Of a DNA stretch of 64,000 nt, positions 25,343-34,086 are shown piece by piece. The notes under the pieces are model-generated. The model searched no databases. It saw only the letters and a list, made by a program, of their open reading frames with translations, and had not been told where the DNA came from. Location of the stretch: NCBI RefSeq assembly GCF_963675305.1, contig NZ_OY776147.1, forward strand, positions 186,001 through 250,000, in the 5' to 3' direction. The position numbers and the translations under genes are program-made. Each line of letters starts with the position of its first letter. The stretch's first letter is position 1. This DNA comes from an uncultured Hyphomonas sp. Its GTDB lineage: Bacteria; Pseudomonadota; Alphaproteobacteria; Caulobacterales; Hyphomonadaceae.

Positions 25343-25711
25343 CTATTTTCCGTCTTTCAGGAAGCCGAGTTCGCGCTGCAGCTTTTTCGTCAGGCCCGCC
25401 GCGACCAATTGGTAGGAGCCTTCGAGATAAGCTTGCAGATCATCGTCGGAGAGCGTTTCGGGCGAGTATCGCTGGATCCATTTCATCCCGCGTGAGGCAA
25501 GGTGCGGCGCGCCCCGGCAGCCGGGCTGTTCCTTCAATATGTCGAAGCTCATCTCCGACACCTTGAACGAGCAGACCATGTCGCCGTCTTCCTCGCGGCC
25601 GATGGCGAAGACCTTGCCACCAATCTTCCATACCGTCGCCTCGCCCCACTGGACGACACTTGTCGTGTGCGGAAGACCACCGCAGAATTTGTTGTAGGCT
25701 TTGAGTTTCAT
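25343..25711 (-). CDS. MmcQ/YjbR family protein
   Basis: A 122-residue protein with the family traits VVQWGEATVWKIGGKVFAI, SFKVSEMSFDILKEQPGC, ASRGMKWIQRY and LSDDDLQAYLEGSYQLV. YjbR-type proteins have a CyaY-like fold and are listed as DNA-binding in some databases. Start at 25711 has a GGGGGCG patch upstream. It converges with the preceding gene three bases away. Confidence 0.85.
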   Translation of the reverse strand: MKLKAYNKFCGGLPHTTSVVQWGEATVWKIGGKVFAIGREEDGDMVCSFKVSEMSFDILKEQPGCRGAPHLASRGMKWIQRYSPETLSDDDLQAYLEGSYQLVAAGLTKKLQRELGFLKDGK

Positions 25712-25760
25712 GACGCCCCCTTCAACCCGCACTCTAGCCGGGGAAGGGGGCGCCGGAAAG

Positions 25761-26519
25761 TCAGCCTTCGTAGCCGTCGTTCAGGCCCTTGAAGATCTGG
25801 TCGAAATTGCCGCTGGCTTCGGCGGCACGCAGCATTTTTGCGCGCTGCACGCAGACCTCGGCGGGCGTGTCTTCAATGCCGAAGCTCTCCATCGTCTCGG
25901 TGGTGAAGTCTTCCAGCGGCATATAGCTTTCGCGCGTTTCCTGGCCGGGGGTGATGCTTGTCCGCACGCCTGGCGGGGCCAGTTCGATGACTTCTACGTT
26001 GGTGTCACTCAGCTGGTAGCGCAGCGATTGCGTCCAGGAATGCAGCGCGGCCTTGGAAGCGCTATAGGCGGGGGCGTGGGCGAGCGGCACATAGGCAAGG
26101 CCGGAAGTGACATTGACCACGCGCGCCACAGGCTGTGCGCGCAGATGGGGGAGGAGGGCCGCGGTCAGCCGGATCGGACCGAGAATGTTGGTCGTGACGG
26201 TGGCCTCGGTGACAGTCAGGTCCACCGGATCCGCCAGCAGGTCTTCTTTCACCATGATGCCGGCATTGTTGAACAGCACGTTCAGGGCCGGAAAGTCCGC
26301 AATCAGGGCTTTGGCGAAACGGGAAATATCTGCCGCGTCACTGACATCGAGCGTGCGGGCATGCATGCCATCGCGGCCTTCGATCGTTTCTTCAAGGCTG
26401 CTGGCGGTACGCCCTGCGACGATCACCGTGTTGCCGAGGGCGTGGAATTCGCGGGCCAGCGCCCGGCCAATGCCTGAACCGCCGCCTGTCATCAGAATGG
26501 TGTTGCCTGAAGTTTTCAT
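25761..26519 (-). CDS. Short-chain dehydrogenase/reductase (DltE-like)
   Basis: A 252-residue classical SDR. It has the cofactor motif MTGGGSGIGRALA, NNAG at about 85, the catalytic Ser in NVTSGLAYVP and YSASKAAL for Tyr/Lys. The sequence ELAPPGVRTSITPGQ is typical of DltE-like oxidoreductases. The ATG at 26519 has GAGGAGAGAGA upstream, so the longer frame is rejected. Substrate unknown. Confidence 0.9.
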   Translation of the reverse strand: MKTSGNTILMTGGGSGIGRALAREFHALGNTVIVAGRTASSLEETIEGRDGMHARTLDVSDAADISRFAKALIADFPALNVLFNNAGIMVKEDLLADPVDLTVTEATVTTNILGPIRLTAALLPHLRAQPVARVVNVTSGLAYVPLAHAPAYSASKAALHSWTQSLRYQLSDTNVEVIELAPPGVRTSITPGQETRESYMPLEDFTTETMESFGIEDTPAEVCVQRAKMLRAAEASGNFDQIFKGLNDGYEG

Positions 26520-26687
26520 GGTCTCTCTCCTCGTCCGCGGGGTCGTCCCGTCGCAGGTAGATAGGTCGCTTCCTTGTGTTCGGAAGGGGCGGGGAAATAT
26601 TTCCGGGATCACAATAAATGTGATTGGACACGCCGATTCGAACCGGCCTCCAGGGTTACGCTAAATTCGATTTGTATACTGAAAAAA

Positions 26688-27170
26688 TCAGAGTGATTTT
26701 TCGAAGAACAGCGCCTGGCCCTTTTCCGGGTCCAGTTCATAGGCGCGGTAGCCGGCAGCTTCGTAGACGCCCCGGGCGCGGGTGTTGCCGGACAGGACTT
26801 CGAGCGTGAGCTTGCAACAGCCGCGGCGGCGCGCTTCGGCTTCGGCTGCGTCCAGCAGAAGCTTCCCGATGCCCTTGCCGCGATGGTCCGGATGGACGGC
26901 AATGTCATGCACGTTCAGCAGCGGCTTGCAGGCAAAGGTGGAGAAGCCTTCGAACGCGTTCAGGACGCCTGCCGGCACGCCGTCCGCGAAGGCGAGGAAG
27001 GACACGGCATAGGGCCGCGCCGCCAGTTCTGCGGCAAGGTGTTCCTGCGTGTGCGCGCTCAGCGGCTTGCCGCCGCCCATCGGGTCACGCGCATAGACGT
27101 CCAGCTGGCCGGTCAGCGCGGCGGCGTCTCTGGCATCGGTATAGTCGGCCTGGCGGACATTTGTGTTCAT
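26688..27170 (-). CDS. GNAT family N-acetyltransferase
   Basis: A 160-residue acetyltransferase with the acetyl-CoA motif VHDIAVHPDHRGKGIGKLLL and the C-terminal NTRARGVYEAAGY block. Substrate not predictable. It starts five bases after the ArsC/Spx-like stop, so the two are likely one transcript. A small A/T-rich hairpin (AAAATCA, GAG, TGATTTT) overlaps its stop codon and may end transcription. Confidence 0.88.
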   Translation of the reverse strand: MNTNVRQADYTDARDAAALTGQLDVYARDPMGGGKPLSAHTQEHLAAELAARPYAVSFLAFADGVPAGVLNAFEGFSTFACKPLLNVHDIAVHPDHRGKGIGKLLLDAAEAEARRRGCCKLTLEVLSGNTRARGVYEAAGYRAYELDPEKGQALFFEKSL

Positions 27171-27175
27171 GCCGG

Positions 27176-27529
27176 TCAGCCGATCAGGGCGCTTTGCACG
27201 TCCTTGCCCCAGCCGACATGGACATCGCTGCCGGCTTCGATAACCGGGCGTTTGATCAGGGTCGGATGCTTCGCCAGCAGGGCCTTTTCGCCATGGGTGC
27301 CAGCCTTTGCCTTTTCGGCATTGGTCAGCTTGCGCCAGGTGGCAGAGCTCTTGTTCACCAGCTTGTCCGGCGCCGCCTTCAGCCAGACAGGCAGCTTCGC
27401 GGGAAGGTCGGCTTCGTCGCGGATGTCGACAAATTTCACTGGTGTGCCGGACGCTTCAAGTTCGCGTTTCGCTTTCCGGCAGGTGTCGCAGTTTTTCAGT
27501 CCATAGAGGGTCAGCGCCGGTCCGGGCAT
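27176..27529 (-). CDS. ArsC/Spx family (YffB-like) protein
   Basis: A 117-residue thioredoxin-fold protein: LTLYGLKNCDTCRKAKREL with a CxxC, FVDIRDEADLPAKLPVWL, then LVNKSSATWRKL and PTLIKRPVIEAG, the block with the cis-Pro. It belongs to the arsenate-reductase-like group (YffB/Spx), whose members may be glutathione-dependent reductases. The ATG at 27529 is chosen because upstream codons lack the fold. It precedes the GNAT gene. Confidence 0.86.
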   Translation of the reverse strand: MPGPALTLYGLKNCDTCRKAKRELEASGTPVKFVDIRDEADLPAKLPVWLKAAPDKLVNKSSATWRKLTNAEKAKAGTHGEKALLAKHPTLIKRPVIEAGSDVHVGWGKDVQSALIG

Positions 27530-27632
27530 GGTCTGTCTCCGGTTAGAAAGAGGCGAGTTCCTATCCCCAAAGGCGAGTGGGCACAACCGCACAAAGACGC
27601 TGCGGCGCAGCACGCCGCGGGGTTTTTCCGGA

Positions 27633-28391
27633 TCAGCGTGCCTCGCGTGCAGGCGTGCGTACAATTGCGACGATCGGGCCAATATCCGTGCCGCCATCGT
27701 CGCGGTTCAGGGCGGGCGCATAGAGGCGCGAAACGGTCCCATCGAGATAGAGCGCGTCTGCGGCGCCGAGCTGGTCGCGGAAGAGGCGGGCGAACGTGTC
27801 GAAGTTTACCGGCCCGTCGCTGATCGCGAACCAGAGCGTTTCCCCGTCTGCGGAGAGGCCGACGCCGTTGCGGCGTTTGCGGCTGGTGCCGTCCGGATTG
27901 AACGCCGGGTGCAGCGCGCCGTCGACCACCAGCATCGGGCCGGACTGGGTGGCGTAGCGCGCGTCTGGCGCCAGGGCCTCATAGGCCAGCGTCTCGGTGA
28001 CATGGGCGGCGCCGTCACCGTCTACCCAGAACACGCCGTTCGGCAACATGCCGAAATTGCCGGGCCCGGCGCGCGTCACCAGGCCAGCCTGTTGGTCGCC
28101 ATTTTCGATATAGAGTCCGACCGGCCGGCGGTCGTCATGATACATGCCCGCATTCATGGCAAAGACCAGCTCGCCGCCATCGGCCGCAACCGTTTCGGCC
28201 AGCCGGTTGAAATCGGCAAAAGGCGCGCCGTCGGGATGCGTGCGGAACAGGGCAAGTCCCGGATCGTCCGCCGCGAACCGGCAGACCGTGAAGGGTTGGT
28301 CCTCAAACCGGATCGCCTCGCAAGCCTGCGCCGTCTCCTCCCGGCAACCGGGAAGCAAGAAGAGAACAAGCAGGGGCAGCCAGGCGCGCAT
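27633..28391 (-). CDS. Phosphodiester glycosidase family lipoprotein
   Basis: A 252-residue protein with lipobox LFLLPGC (Cys about 16) and a NAGPA-type (phosphodiester glycosidase) domain: ELVFAMNAGMYHDDRRPVGL, PNGVFWVD, ATQSGPMLVVDG, SRKRRNGVGL and ADALYLDGTVSRLY. Human NAGPA removes GlcNAc from a phosphodiester; bacterial homologues act on cell-surface polymers, with few substrates known. It is exported and lipid anchored. Its promoter region is shared with the divergent PadR gene. Confidence 0.83.
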   Translation of the reverse strand: MRAWLPLLVLFLLPGCREETAQACEAIRFEDQPFTVCRFAADDPGLALFRTHPDGAPFADFNRLAETVAADGGELVFAMNAGMYHDDRRPVGLYIENGDQQAGLVTRAGPGNFGMLPNGVFWVDGDGAAHVTETLAYEALAPDARYATQSGPMLVVDGALHPAFNPDGTSRKRRNGVGLSADGETLWFAISDGPVNFDTFARLFRDQLGAADALYLDGTVSRLYAPALNRDDGGTDIGPIVAIVRTPAREAR

Positions 28392-28453
28392 GGCCGCAGC
28401 CTAGCTGGGCGCCAGCCTGCCTTCCAGAGGGGTTATCAGTCCGTCCGATATAA

Positions 28454-28541
28454 TTCGATATATCTAAAACTTGCTATTTCGATATATCTAAACTATATGG
28501 AATTCAGATATATCGAAAGGACAGAAAATGAGATATCGAAA
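28454..28541. promoter_or_regulatory. Repeated operator upstream of the PadR gene
   Basis: TTCGATATATCTAAA occurs twice as a direct repeat 24 bases apart (28454-28468 and 28478-28492), the inverted form AGATATATCGAA follows at 28506-28517, and a shorter AGATATCGAA lies at 28531-28540. The GATATATC core is palindromic. The block is sharply AT-rich among GC-rich genes and is placed to govern the PadR gene itself, and perhaps the divergent lipoprotein. Confidence 0.7.
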
Positions 28542-29202
28542 CAGACATTCAGAACGCGGTGCCGGCAGGCATTTCTTCGCCGATCAGGGCGAGGTCTGCA
28601 TTGGTGACTGCATGGACTGGGAAGGCAGAGCTATGCGCCAGGGAAGAGGCGGACGTGGCCGCGGTCAGGGCGGTGGCCCCGGAAGAGGCCAGGGAAGAGG
28701 CCAGGGACGCGGAGACGGCAGGGGACGCGGCTATGGCCGCCGCCGCCCGCTGGATCATGGCGATCTGCGCCTTCTGATCCTGAAGCTGATCTCGGAAGAA
28801 CCGCGCCACGGCTATGAGCTCATCCGCGAGATCGAAGCCCGCACCGGCGGCGCCTATGTGCCGAGCCCGGGCGTGATCTATCCGGCGCTGGAAGCGCTGC
28901 TGGATCTCGGCTGGGCCGAGGCCGAGGCAGACGGGGCGCGCCGGTCGTTCAAGCTGAGCGGTGAAGGCAAAGCAGAGCTCGAGGCCGAAGCGGAAACGCT
29001 GGCGCGCATCGAGCAGAGGCTGGCTGACCTCCTGGACAGCGACCGGCCCGAAGACCCGCAGGATGTCCGCGGGGCCATGTGGCGCCTGCGCCATGCGGTG
29101 CAGGAAGCTGTCCGCGGTCAGCCGGACGACCTGGACCGCCGCAAGGCCGTCGCCGACATCCTGACCGAGGCGCAGGAAAAAATCGCCGGCCTGAAGGACT
29201 GA
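28528..29202 (+). CDS. PadR family regulator with Arg-Gly-rich N-terminal tail
   Basis: A protein of up to 224 residues. The winged helix at about 70-150 is PadR-like: LRLLILKLISEEPRHGYELI, TGGAYVPSPGVIYPALEALLDLGW and the wing DGARRSFKLS, followed by a dimerisation coiled coil. Before it lies an unusual low-complexity tail of RG, GRGQ and GRGYG repeats (about residues 37-70). The start at 28528 has AAAGGACAG upstream; an alternative ATG at 28633 begins at the Arg-Gly tail. PadR proteins repress efflux or stress genes and themselves; the operator array just upstream suggests autoregulation. Confidence 0.85.
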   Translation: MRYRNRHSERGAGRHFFADQGEVCIGDCMDWEGRAMRQGRGGRGRGQGGGPGRGQGRGQGRGDGRGRGYGRRRPLDHGDLRLLILKLISEEPRHGYELIREIEARTGGAYVPSPGVIYPALEALLDLGWAEAEADGARRSFKLSGEGKAELEAEAETLARIEQRLADLLDSDRPEDPQDVRGAMWRLRHAVQEAVRGQPDDLDRRKAVADILTEAQEKIAGLKD

Positions 29203-29285
29203 GCCCCACCGGCTGAGCCTTGCAATTGACCCGCCCGCTGATCCTGTGAAGACTGAGAACAGGAACTCCGGATCAGAGGGCGGGC

Positions 29286-30782
29286 ATGGTTCAGTCAATC
29301 CTGGTCGTGGGCGGCGGCAGTGCCGGCTGGATCACGGCCAATCTTCTCAATGCGCATATTCGCCGCGCCGGCCGGCCGACGACGGTCACGCTGGTCGAAT
29401 CTCCCGACATTCCCACCATCGGCGTGGGGGAGGCGACGGTGCCGACCATCCGGCGAACGCTCAGCGATATTGGCCTGCCGGAACAGGACATGCTGATTTC
29501 GGCAGAGGCAACCTTCAAGACGCTGATCCGGTTCCGGGACTGGAATACGGGGGAGAGTTACGACCATCCGTTCGACCGGCGCCAGCGCCCGCATACGGAT
29601 GCGGCGGTCAGGGGCTGGACGGTACAGAACGGACAGGCGTTTGACCGGGCCTTTTCAGCGCTCACCCAGCTGGCAGACTTCAACATCGCCCCGAAATCCC
29701 CGCACGCGCCGCAATATCGCGGCAATTTTCCGTATGCCTACCACCTCGATGCGATCAAGCTGGCGAAACGTTTGTCTGAATTCGGACAGGCGCGCGGCAT
29801 CCGGCACAAGCTTGCCAATATCACGGATGTCAAAGTGTCCCCTGAAGGGCTGATCTCCTCGGTGGAAACAGATCAGGGCGAGACGCTGACGGCCGACCTC
29901 TATGTCGACTGTACCGGCTTCCGCTCCGCCCTCTTGGGCAAGGCGCTGGACGTGCCGATGAAATCCTATGCCAAATATCTTCTGTGCGACCGCGCCGTCA
30001 CGATGCGTGTGCCGTATGAGGTCTACAAGCCCGAGCGGATCCTGACCTATACGCTCGCCACGGCCCGCGAGGCGGGCTGGCAATGGGACATCAACCTGCA
30101 GACCCGCCGCGGCATCGGCTATGTCTATTCCAGCCAGTTCCTCAGCGATGATGCAGCTGAAACGGCGCTTCGCGGATTTGAAGGCCCGCACAGCGATGGG
30201 CTGGAGGCGCGGCATATCAAATTCACCAGCGGCAAACGCGAGACGAGCTGGAAGGGCAATTGCGTGGCCGTGGGGCTCAGCGATGGCTTCCTCGAGCCGC
30301 TGGAATCCTCCGGCCTCTACTTCATCGAATTTGCCGCCCTCGCCATTGCCAGCATGCTGGAAGACTATGCTGCCGCGCCGGAGGCGACGGTGCGTTATTA
30401 CAACCGGATCAGCAATGAACTCTTCCAGGAAATCCTCGGCTTCATCAATTTGCACTATGTGACGTCGAAACGCCGCGACACGCCATTCTGGCAGGCGGCG
30501 ACAGCGGACGAGGCGATCCTCGACGATCTGCGCGACCGGCTGGAACTGTGGAAGCGGCGTTCACCGACCCAATTCGATTTTCCGGGGGCGGACAGGCTCT
30601 TCGCACAGGACAGCTACGAGTTCATCCTGCACGGCATGAAATATGTCGAAGGGCCTGCGGGCACTGCGCCGATGCCGCCGGACCTCAGCGGCATGGTCGC
30701 GAAAAGCCGGAGCGAACTGCCGGAGCATGAAGCGTTCCTGGCGCTGGTGCAGAAGGCGGCAGCTGCGCGCCCGGCGGGGTGA
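29286..30782 (+). CDS. FAD-dependent tryptophan-halogenase family protein
   Basis: A 498-residue flavoprotein. It has the FAD motif VVGGGSAGWITAN, GVGEATVPTIRR, the catalytic Lys in ATFKTLIRF (Lys 78), the halogenase motif WxWxI at about 264-268 (WQWDIN, with Asn where Pro is common) and PLESSGLYFI around residue 340 carrying the catalytic Glu. These features fit a flavin halogenase acting on tryptophan or a related aromatic; no partner flavin reductase is adjacent. In Caulobacterales such genes often sit near TonB receptors and peptide-type clusters, but here it follows a PadR gene. It meets rlmN end to end. Confidence 0.88.
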   Translation: MVQSILVVGGGSAGWITANLLNAHIRRAGRPTTVTLVESPDIPTIGVGEATVPTIRRTLSDIGLPEQDMLISAEATFKTLIRFRDWNTGESYDHPFDRRQRPHTDAAVRGWTVQNGQAFDRAFSALTQLADFNIAPKSPHAPQYRGNFPYAYHLDAIKLAKRLSEFGQARGIRHKLANITDVKVSPEGLISSVETDQGETLTADLYVDCTGFRSALLGKALDVPMKSYAKYLLCDRAVTMRVPYEVYKPERILTYTLATAREAGWQWDINLQTRRGIGYVYSSQFLSDDAAETALRGFEGPHSDGLEARHIKFTSGKRETSWKGNCVAVGLSDGFLEPLESSGLYFIEFAALAIASMLEDYAAAPEATVRYYNRISNELFQEILGFINLHYVTSKRRDTPFWQAATADEAILDDLRDRLELWKRRSPTQFDFPGADRLFAQDSYEFILHGMKYVEGPAGTAPMPPDLSGMVAKSRSELPEHEAFLALVQKAAAARPAG

Positions 30783-31955
30783 TCAGTCGGCTGCGCCATC
30801 CGCCTCAGCGGCAAGCGCTTCGCGGCGTTTTTCGGCGGCGGACTTCTTGACGCTTTCCGAGCGCAGCTGGCCGCAGGCGGCGAAGATATCGCGGCCGCGC
30901 GGCGTGCGGATGGGGCTGGCATAGCCCGCCCGGTTCAGCACTTCGGCGAATTCTTCGATCGTCTCCCAGTCGGAGCACTCATAGGGGCTGCCCGGCCAGG
31001 GATTGAACGGGATCAGATTGATCTTCGCCGGAACACCCTTCAGCAGGCGGACAAGGTCGCGCGCTTCGGCCAGCGTATCGTTGACGCCTTTCAGCATCAC
31101 ATACTCAAACGTCACGCGTTTCGAATTGCTGAGGTCCGGATAGGCGCGGATCGCGTCGAACAGGGTCTGCAGGTCGTACTTGCGGTTGATCGGCACGATC
31201 TCGTTGCGCAGATCGTCATTCGTTGCGTGCAGCGAGATGGCGAGCGCCGCATTGGTGCGGTGGCCAAGTTCCGGAATCTTCGGCGCGACGCCGGCGGTCG
31301 ACACCGTGATGCGGCGGCGGCCGATGGCGATGCCGTCGCCGTCTGAGATCGTGTCGATGGCTTCGGCCACATTATCCAGATTGTAGAGCGGCTCGCCCAT
31401 GCCCATGAAGACGATATTGGTCAGGCGGCGGTTCTCGGTCGAGGTCGGCCATTCGCCCAGTTCGTCCCGCGCAATCAGCACCTGCGCGACGATTTCCTGT
31501 GCCGTCAGGTTGCGGACAAGTTTCTGCGTGCCGGTATGACAGAAGGTGCAGTTCAGCGTGCAGCCGACCTGGCTGGAAACGCACAAGGCGCCTGCCTTGC
31601 CGACATCCGGGATGAAAACGCTTTCGCCTTCAATGCCGGGGCCGAACCGGGTCAGCCATTTCTGCGTTCCGTCGCGGCTGACCTGATGGTCGGCGATGTC
31701 CGGGCGGGTGAGGATGTAGCGTTCGGCCAGCTGCGCCCGCAATTCCTTGGCAACATCGGTCATGTCGGCAAAGTCCTGCGTGCCGAAATGATGGATCCAG
31801 CGGCGCAGCTGCTTGGCGCGCATGCCGGATTTCTTCGGATCGACGCCCATCGCCTCCATCTCTGCTTTCAGCGCAGGCAGGCTCAGCCCTGCCAGGGATG
31901 GCAGAGCAGCAGGGGCCGCGTCCGGGCGGCGGGAGAGGTCCAGTTCGATCTTCAT
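30783..31955 (-). CDS. rlmN: 23S rRNA (adenine2503-C2)-methyltransferase RlmN
   Basis: A 390-residue dual-specificity rRNA/tRNA radical SAM methylase. The CxxxCxxC motif appears in GCTLNCTFCHTG (around residues 131-140). VFMGMGEPLYN, the SLHATNDDLR loop and PINRKYDLQ are family blocks, and the second catalytic cysteine lies in IFAACGQLR near the C terminus. Enzyme methylates A2503 in 23S rRNA and A37 in some tRNAs. Its stop codon abuts that of the halogenase gene. Confidence 0.95.
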   Translation of the reverse strand: MKIELDLSRRPDAAPAALPSLAGLSLPALKAEMEAMGVDPKKSGMRAKQLRRWIHHFGTQDFADMTDVAKELRAQLAERYILTRPDIADHQVSRDGTQKWLTRFGPGIEGESVFIPDVGKAGALCVSSQVGCTLNCTFCHTGTQKLVRNLTAQEIVAQVLIARDELGEWPTSTENRRLTNIVFMGMGEPLYNLDNVAEAIDTISDGDGIAIGRRRITVSTAGVAPKIPELGHRTNAALAISLHATNDDLRNEIVPINRKYDLQTLFDAIRAYPDLSNSKRVTFEYVMLKGVNDTLAEARDLVRLLKGVPAKINLIPFNPWPGSPYECSDWETIEEFAEVLNRAGYASPIRTPRGRDIFAACGQLRSESVKKSAAEKRREALAAEADGAAD

Positions 31956-32127
31956 GTCGCGGCGCCTATATCACGGTTGGGTGACAGGCGGAAACCACCA
32001 GAACACTTATGGTTCATAAGGGGTTCATGCGCCCGCCCTCAAAAAGCCATGAGTGGAACATATGTCTCCGCGGCGCGTTGTTACGCGTCCCGATAAGTGG
32101 GCTGATCCAGATATGGAGCTGATAATT

Positions 32128-32766
32128 ATGAAACGTCTCGCCATTGCCGTCTGTGCTGTCTCAATGCTTACCGCCTGCGCGGAAGGCCCCAGCCGTAACG
32201 TCTGGACCGGTGCTGCCGCCGGTGCAATTCTCGGAGCCGGAGCCGGTACGCTCGCGGGCGGGGATGACGGCCGCAATGCTGCAATTGGTGCAGCAGTGGG
32301 CGCCATCGCCGGTGCTGCCGTCGGTGACTATATGGACAAGCAGGAACGCGCCCTGCGCGAACAGACTGCCGGCACCGGTATCGGTGTCGAGCGCCAGGGC
32401 GACCAGATCGCGCTGACCATGCCGTCCAACATTACTTTCGATGTCGACAGCTCGGCCATCAAACCCGGCTTCTATGCCACGCTGAACGATGTCGCCACGA
32501 CGCTGGTCGACTATCCGTCGACCGCCGTGGACGTCATCGGCCACGCCTCGTCCGATGGCCCGGATGACTACAACATGCAGCTGTCGCAGCGCCGCGCCGT
32601 CTCGGTCCAGAACTATCTGGTCAATCAGGGCGTCGCCTCGGTCCGCATGCGCGCCATCGGCATGGGTGAAACCCAGCCGATCGCCGACAATTCGACCGCT
32701 GCCGGCCGCGCTGCCAACCGCCGCGTGGAAATCATCCTGACCCCGGTGACGCAGGACAGCTACTAA
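32128..32766 (+). CDS. OmpA family lipoprotein (glycine-zipper plus OmpA-C)
   Basis: A 212-residue protein. The ATG at 32128 has GGAG ahead of it. The lipobox SMLTAC (Cys about 16) leads into a glycine-zipper region (AAAGAILGAGAGTLAGG, IGAAVGAIAGAAVGDYMD), then an OmpA-like peptidoglycan-binding domain (ITFDVDSSAIK, VIGHASSDGPDDYNMQLSQR and AAGRAANRRVEIIL). This resembles YiaD/Pal-type proteins that link the outer membrane to peptidoglycan. A strong terminator follows. Confidence 0.9.
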   Translation: MKRLAIAVCAVSMLTACAEGPSRNVWTGAAAGAILGAGAGTLAGGDDGRNAAIGAAVGAIAGAAVGDYMDKQERALREQTAGTGIGVERQGDQIALTMPSNITFDVDSSAIKPGFYATLNDVATTLVDYPSTAVDVIGHASSDGPDDYNMQLSQRRAVSVQNYLVNQGVASVRMRAIGMGETQPIADNSTAAGRAANRRVEIILTPVTQDSY

Positions 32767-32801
32767 GCTGCCTCACCCGTCAGAGGGTGTAGGAAAACAA
32801 G

Positions 32802-32832
32802 GGCCAGCCGGTGTTCGCCGGCTGGCCTTTTT
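32802..32832 (+). terminator. Intrinsic terminator after the OmpA lipoprotein gene
   Basis: Stem GGCCAGCCGG and CCGGCTGGCC with loop TGTTCG, followed by TTTTT. It lies 35 bases past the stop and precedes the acyltransferase gene. Confidence 0.85.
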
Positions 32833-32921
32833 CTTTGGGCATCTTCTTTGGCGCCGGGCCGGTATTTGCACGACTTCTGTGTCCGGAAAGTCTATGGTCC
32901 CGCAGGGAAGGGGACGCCGCG

Positions 32922-33548
32922 ATGAAAGAAGATGCGCCGATGAAGCGTGCACGAGGAAGCTTCGGCAAGCCCGGCCCATATCGGGGCGTCTTTTCCGAAG
33001 GCGTCCGGGGCTTTTCCTGGCTGTTCCTGAAAGCGGCCGGCTGGCATGTGGCGACAGACTGGCCGGACGTCCCGAAGTCCGTCGTGATCGCGGCCCCTCA
33101 CACGTCGAATTTCGACGGCCTGCTGATGCTGGCCATTGCCGGCTGGTACCGGCAGAAGCTCAGCTGGATGGGCAAGGCGTCGCTGGTGTCGGGGCCATTG
33201 GGCGGGCTGGTGCGCCGGGCGGGATGTGTGCCAGTCGACCGGTCGAAATCGGCCGATGTGGTGTCCCTGATGCGGGAGGCATTTGCACAGGCGGACTCGC
33301 TGCACCTTGCCGTTTCACCGGAAGGGACCCGCGATGCGAACGCAGACTGGAAAACCGGCTTCTGGCATATCGCCAAATCGGCCGATGTGCCGATGCTGAT
33401 CGCGGTGCTGGATTTCGGAACGCGGGAAATGCGCTTCGAAGGCCCGATGACGCCCGGCGAGGACATCGCTGCTGACCTTGCTGAAATCGTCTCGCACTAT
33501 CGCGATGCCGAAGGCAAGCACCCGGAGAAATTCGTCCTGCCGGACTGA
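32922..33548 (+). CDS. PlsC-like 1-acyl-sn-glycerol-3-phosphate acyltransferase
   Basis: A 208-residue membrane-associated acyltransferase. The catalytic HxxxxD motif is HTSNFD at about residue 60, then GPLGGLVRRAGCVPVDRS and VSPEGTRDANADWKTGF (the EGTR motif). It acylates lysophosphatidate or a related lysolipid. The ATG at 32922 has GGGAAGGGG upstream. It is shorter than PlsC itself and may be an acyltransferase of another lipid. Confidence 0.82.
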   Translation: MKEDAPMKRARGSFGKPGPYRGVFSEGVRGFSWLFLKAAGWHVATDWPDVPKSVVIAAPHTSNFDGLLMLAIAGWYRQKLSWMGKASLVSGPLGGLVRRAGCVPVDRSKSADVVSLMREAFAQADSLHLAVSPEGTRDANADWKTGFWHIAKSADVPMLIAVLDFGTREMRFEGPMTPGEDIAADLAEIVSHYRDAEGKHPEKFVLPD

Positions 33549-33552
33549 AGCG

Positions 33553-34086
33553 TCAGCGGCAGGTGGCGGCAGCCTTGTCGATCGCGGCGGCAGAGCCGCT
33601 CAGCGAGAAGTGATAGGCGACCTGCGTGTTGCGGGCCGAGACGGCCTGGACACGCAGCTCAGACCCTTTCTTCAGTGCCGTGACGACCCGTGCATCGTCG
33701 GAATCGTCGGCAAAGGCTTCGCGGCCGACGGCGAACAGGGTCCAGGACGAGCGCCCGACCTGTGCCTTCGGGGCCATGTCTTCGCGGAGGTTATAGCCGA
33801 CTTTCAGGCTCGGCTGGTTGCGGGCCCGGCCGGACTTCCAGCTCGTGACATAGAACCAGACATCGCCATGGTCGGCATTTTTCGGCGCCTTGTCGGTGGC
33901 GGGCGTTGCCGCATAGCAGATCGTCTCGCCGCCGGTCGTGTCGGTGAAGACAGACCAGTCCTTGTATCGGCCGATCGCGGTCGGCTCGGCGCTGGCCAGC
34001 GGGGCGGCCAGGACAAGGGCGGCGGCCAGAAGCCCCGAAAGGCGGAGGCCGGAAAGTCGGGAGGAAGGGGTCATATCTTTATGCAT
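33553..34086 (-). CDS. Invasion-associated locus B (IalB)-like exported protein
   Basis: A protein of up to 177 residues. A hydrophobic signal (LSGLLAAALVLAAPLASA) is followed by DWSVFTDTTGGETICYAATPAT, DVWFYVTSWKSGRARNQPSL and REAFADDSDDARVVTALKKG, the sequence style of IalB-like periplasmic proteins. Two cysteines may bridge. An ATG at 34074 is an alternative start and is perhaps better. IalB-type proteins of alphaproteobacteria have uncertain function beyond Bartonella invasion. Confidence 0.75.
   Translation of the reverse strand: MHKDMTPSSRLSGLRLSGLLAAALVLAAPLASAEPTAIGRYKDWSVFTDTTGGETICYAATPATDKAPKNADHGDVWFYVTSWKSGRARNQPSLKVGYNLREDMAPKAQVGRSSWTLFAVGREAFADDSDDARVVTALKKGSELRVQAVSARNTQVAYHFSLSGSAAAIDKAAATCR

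Noticed and set aside
26624..26650. A GGTTCGAATC sequence on the minus strand that looks like a tRNA T loop
   Set aside because: The flanking bases do not form a five-pair T stem, and no other arm is visible; it is a small hairpin near the GNAT gene end, not a tRNA or tRNA fragment.
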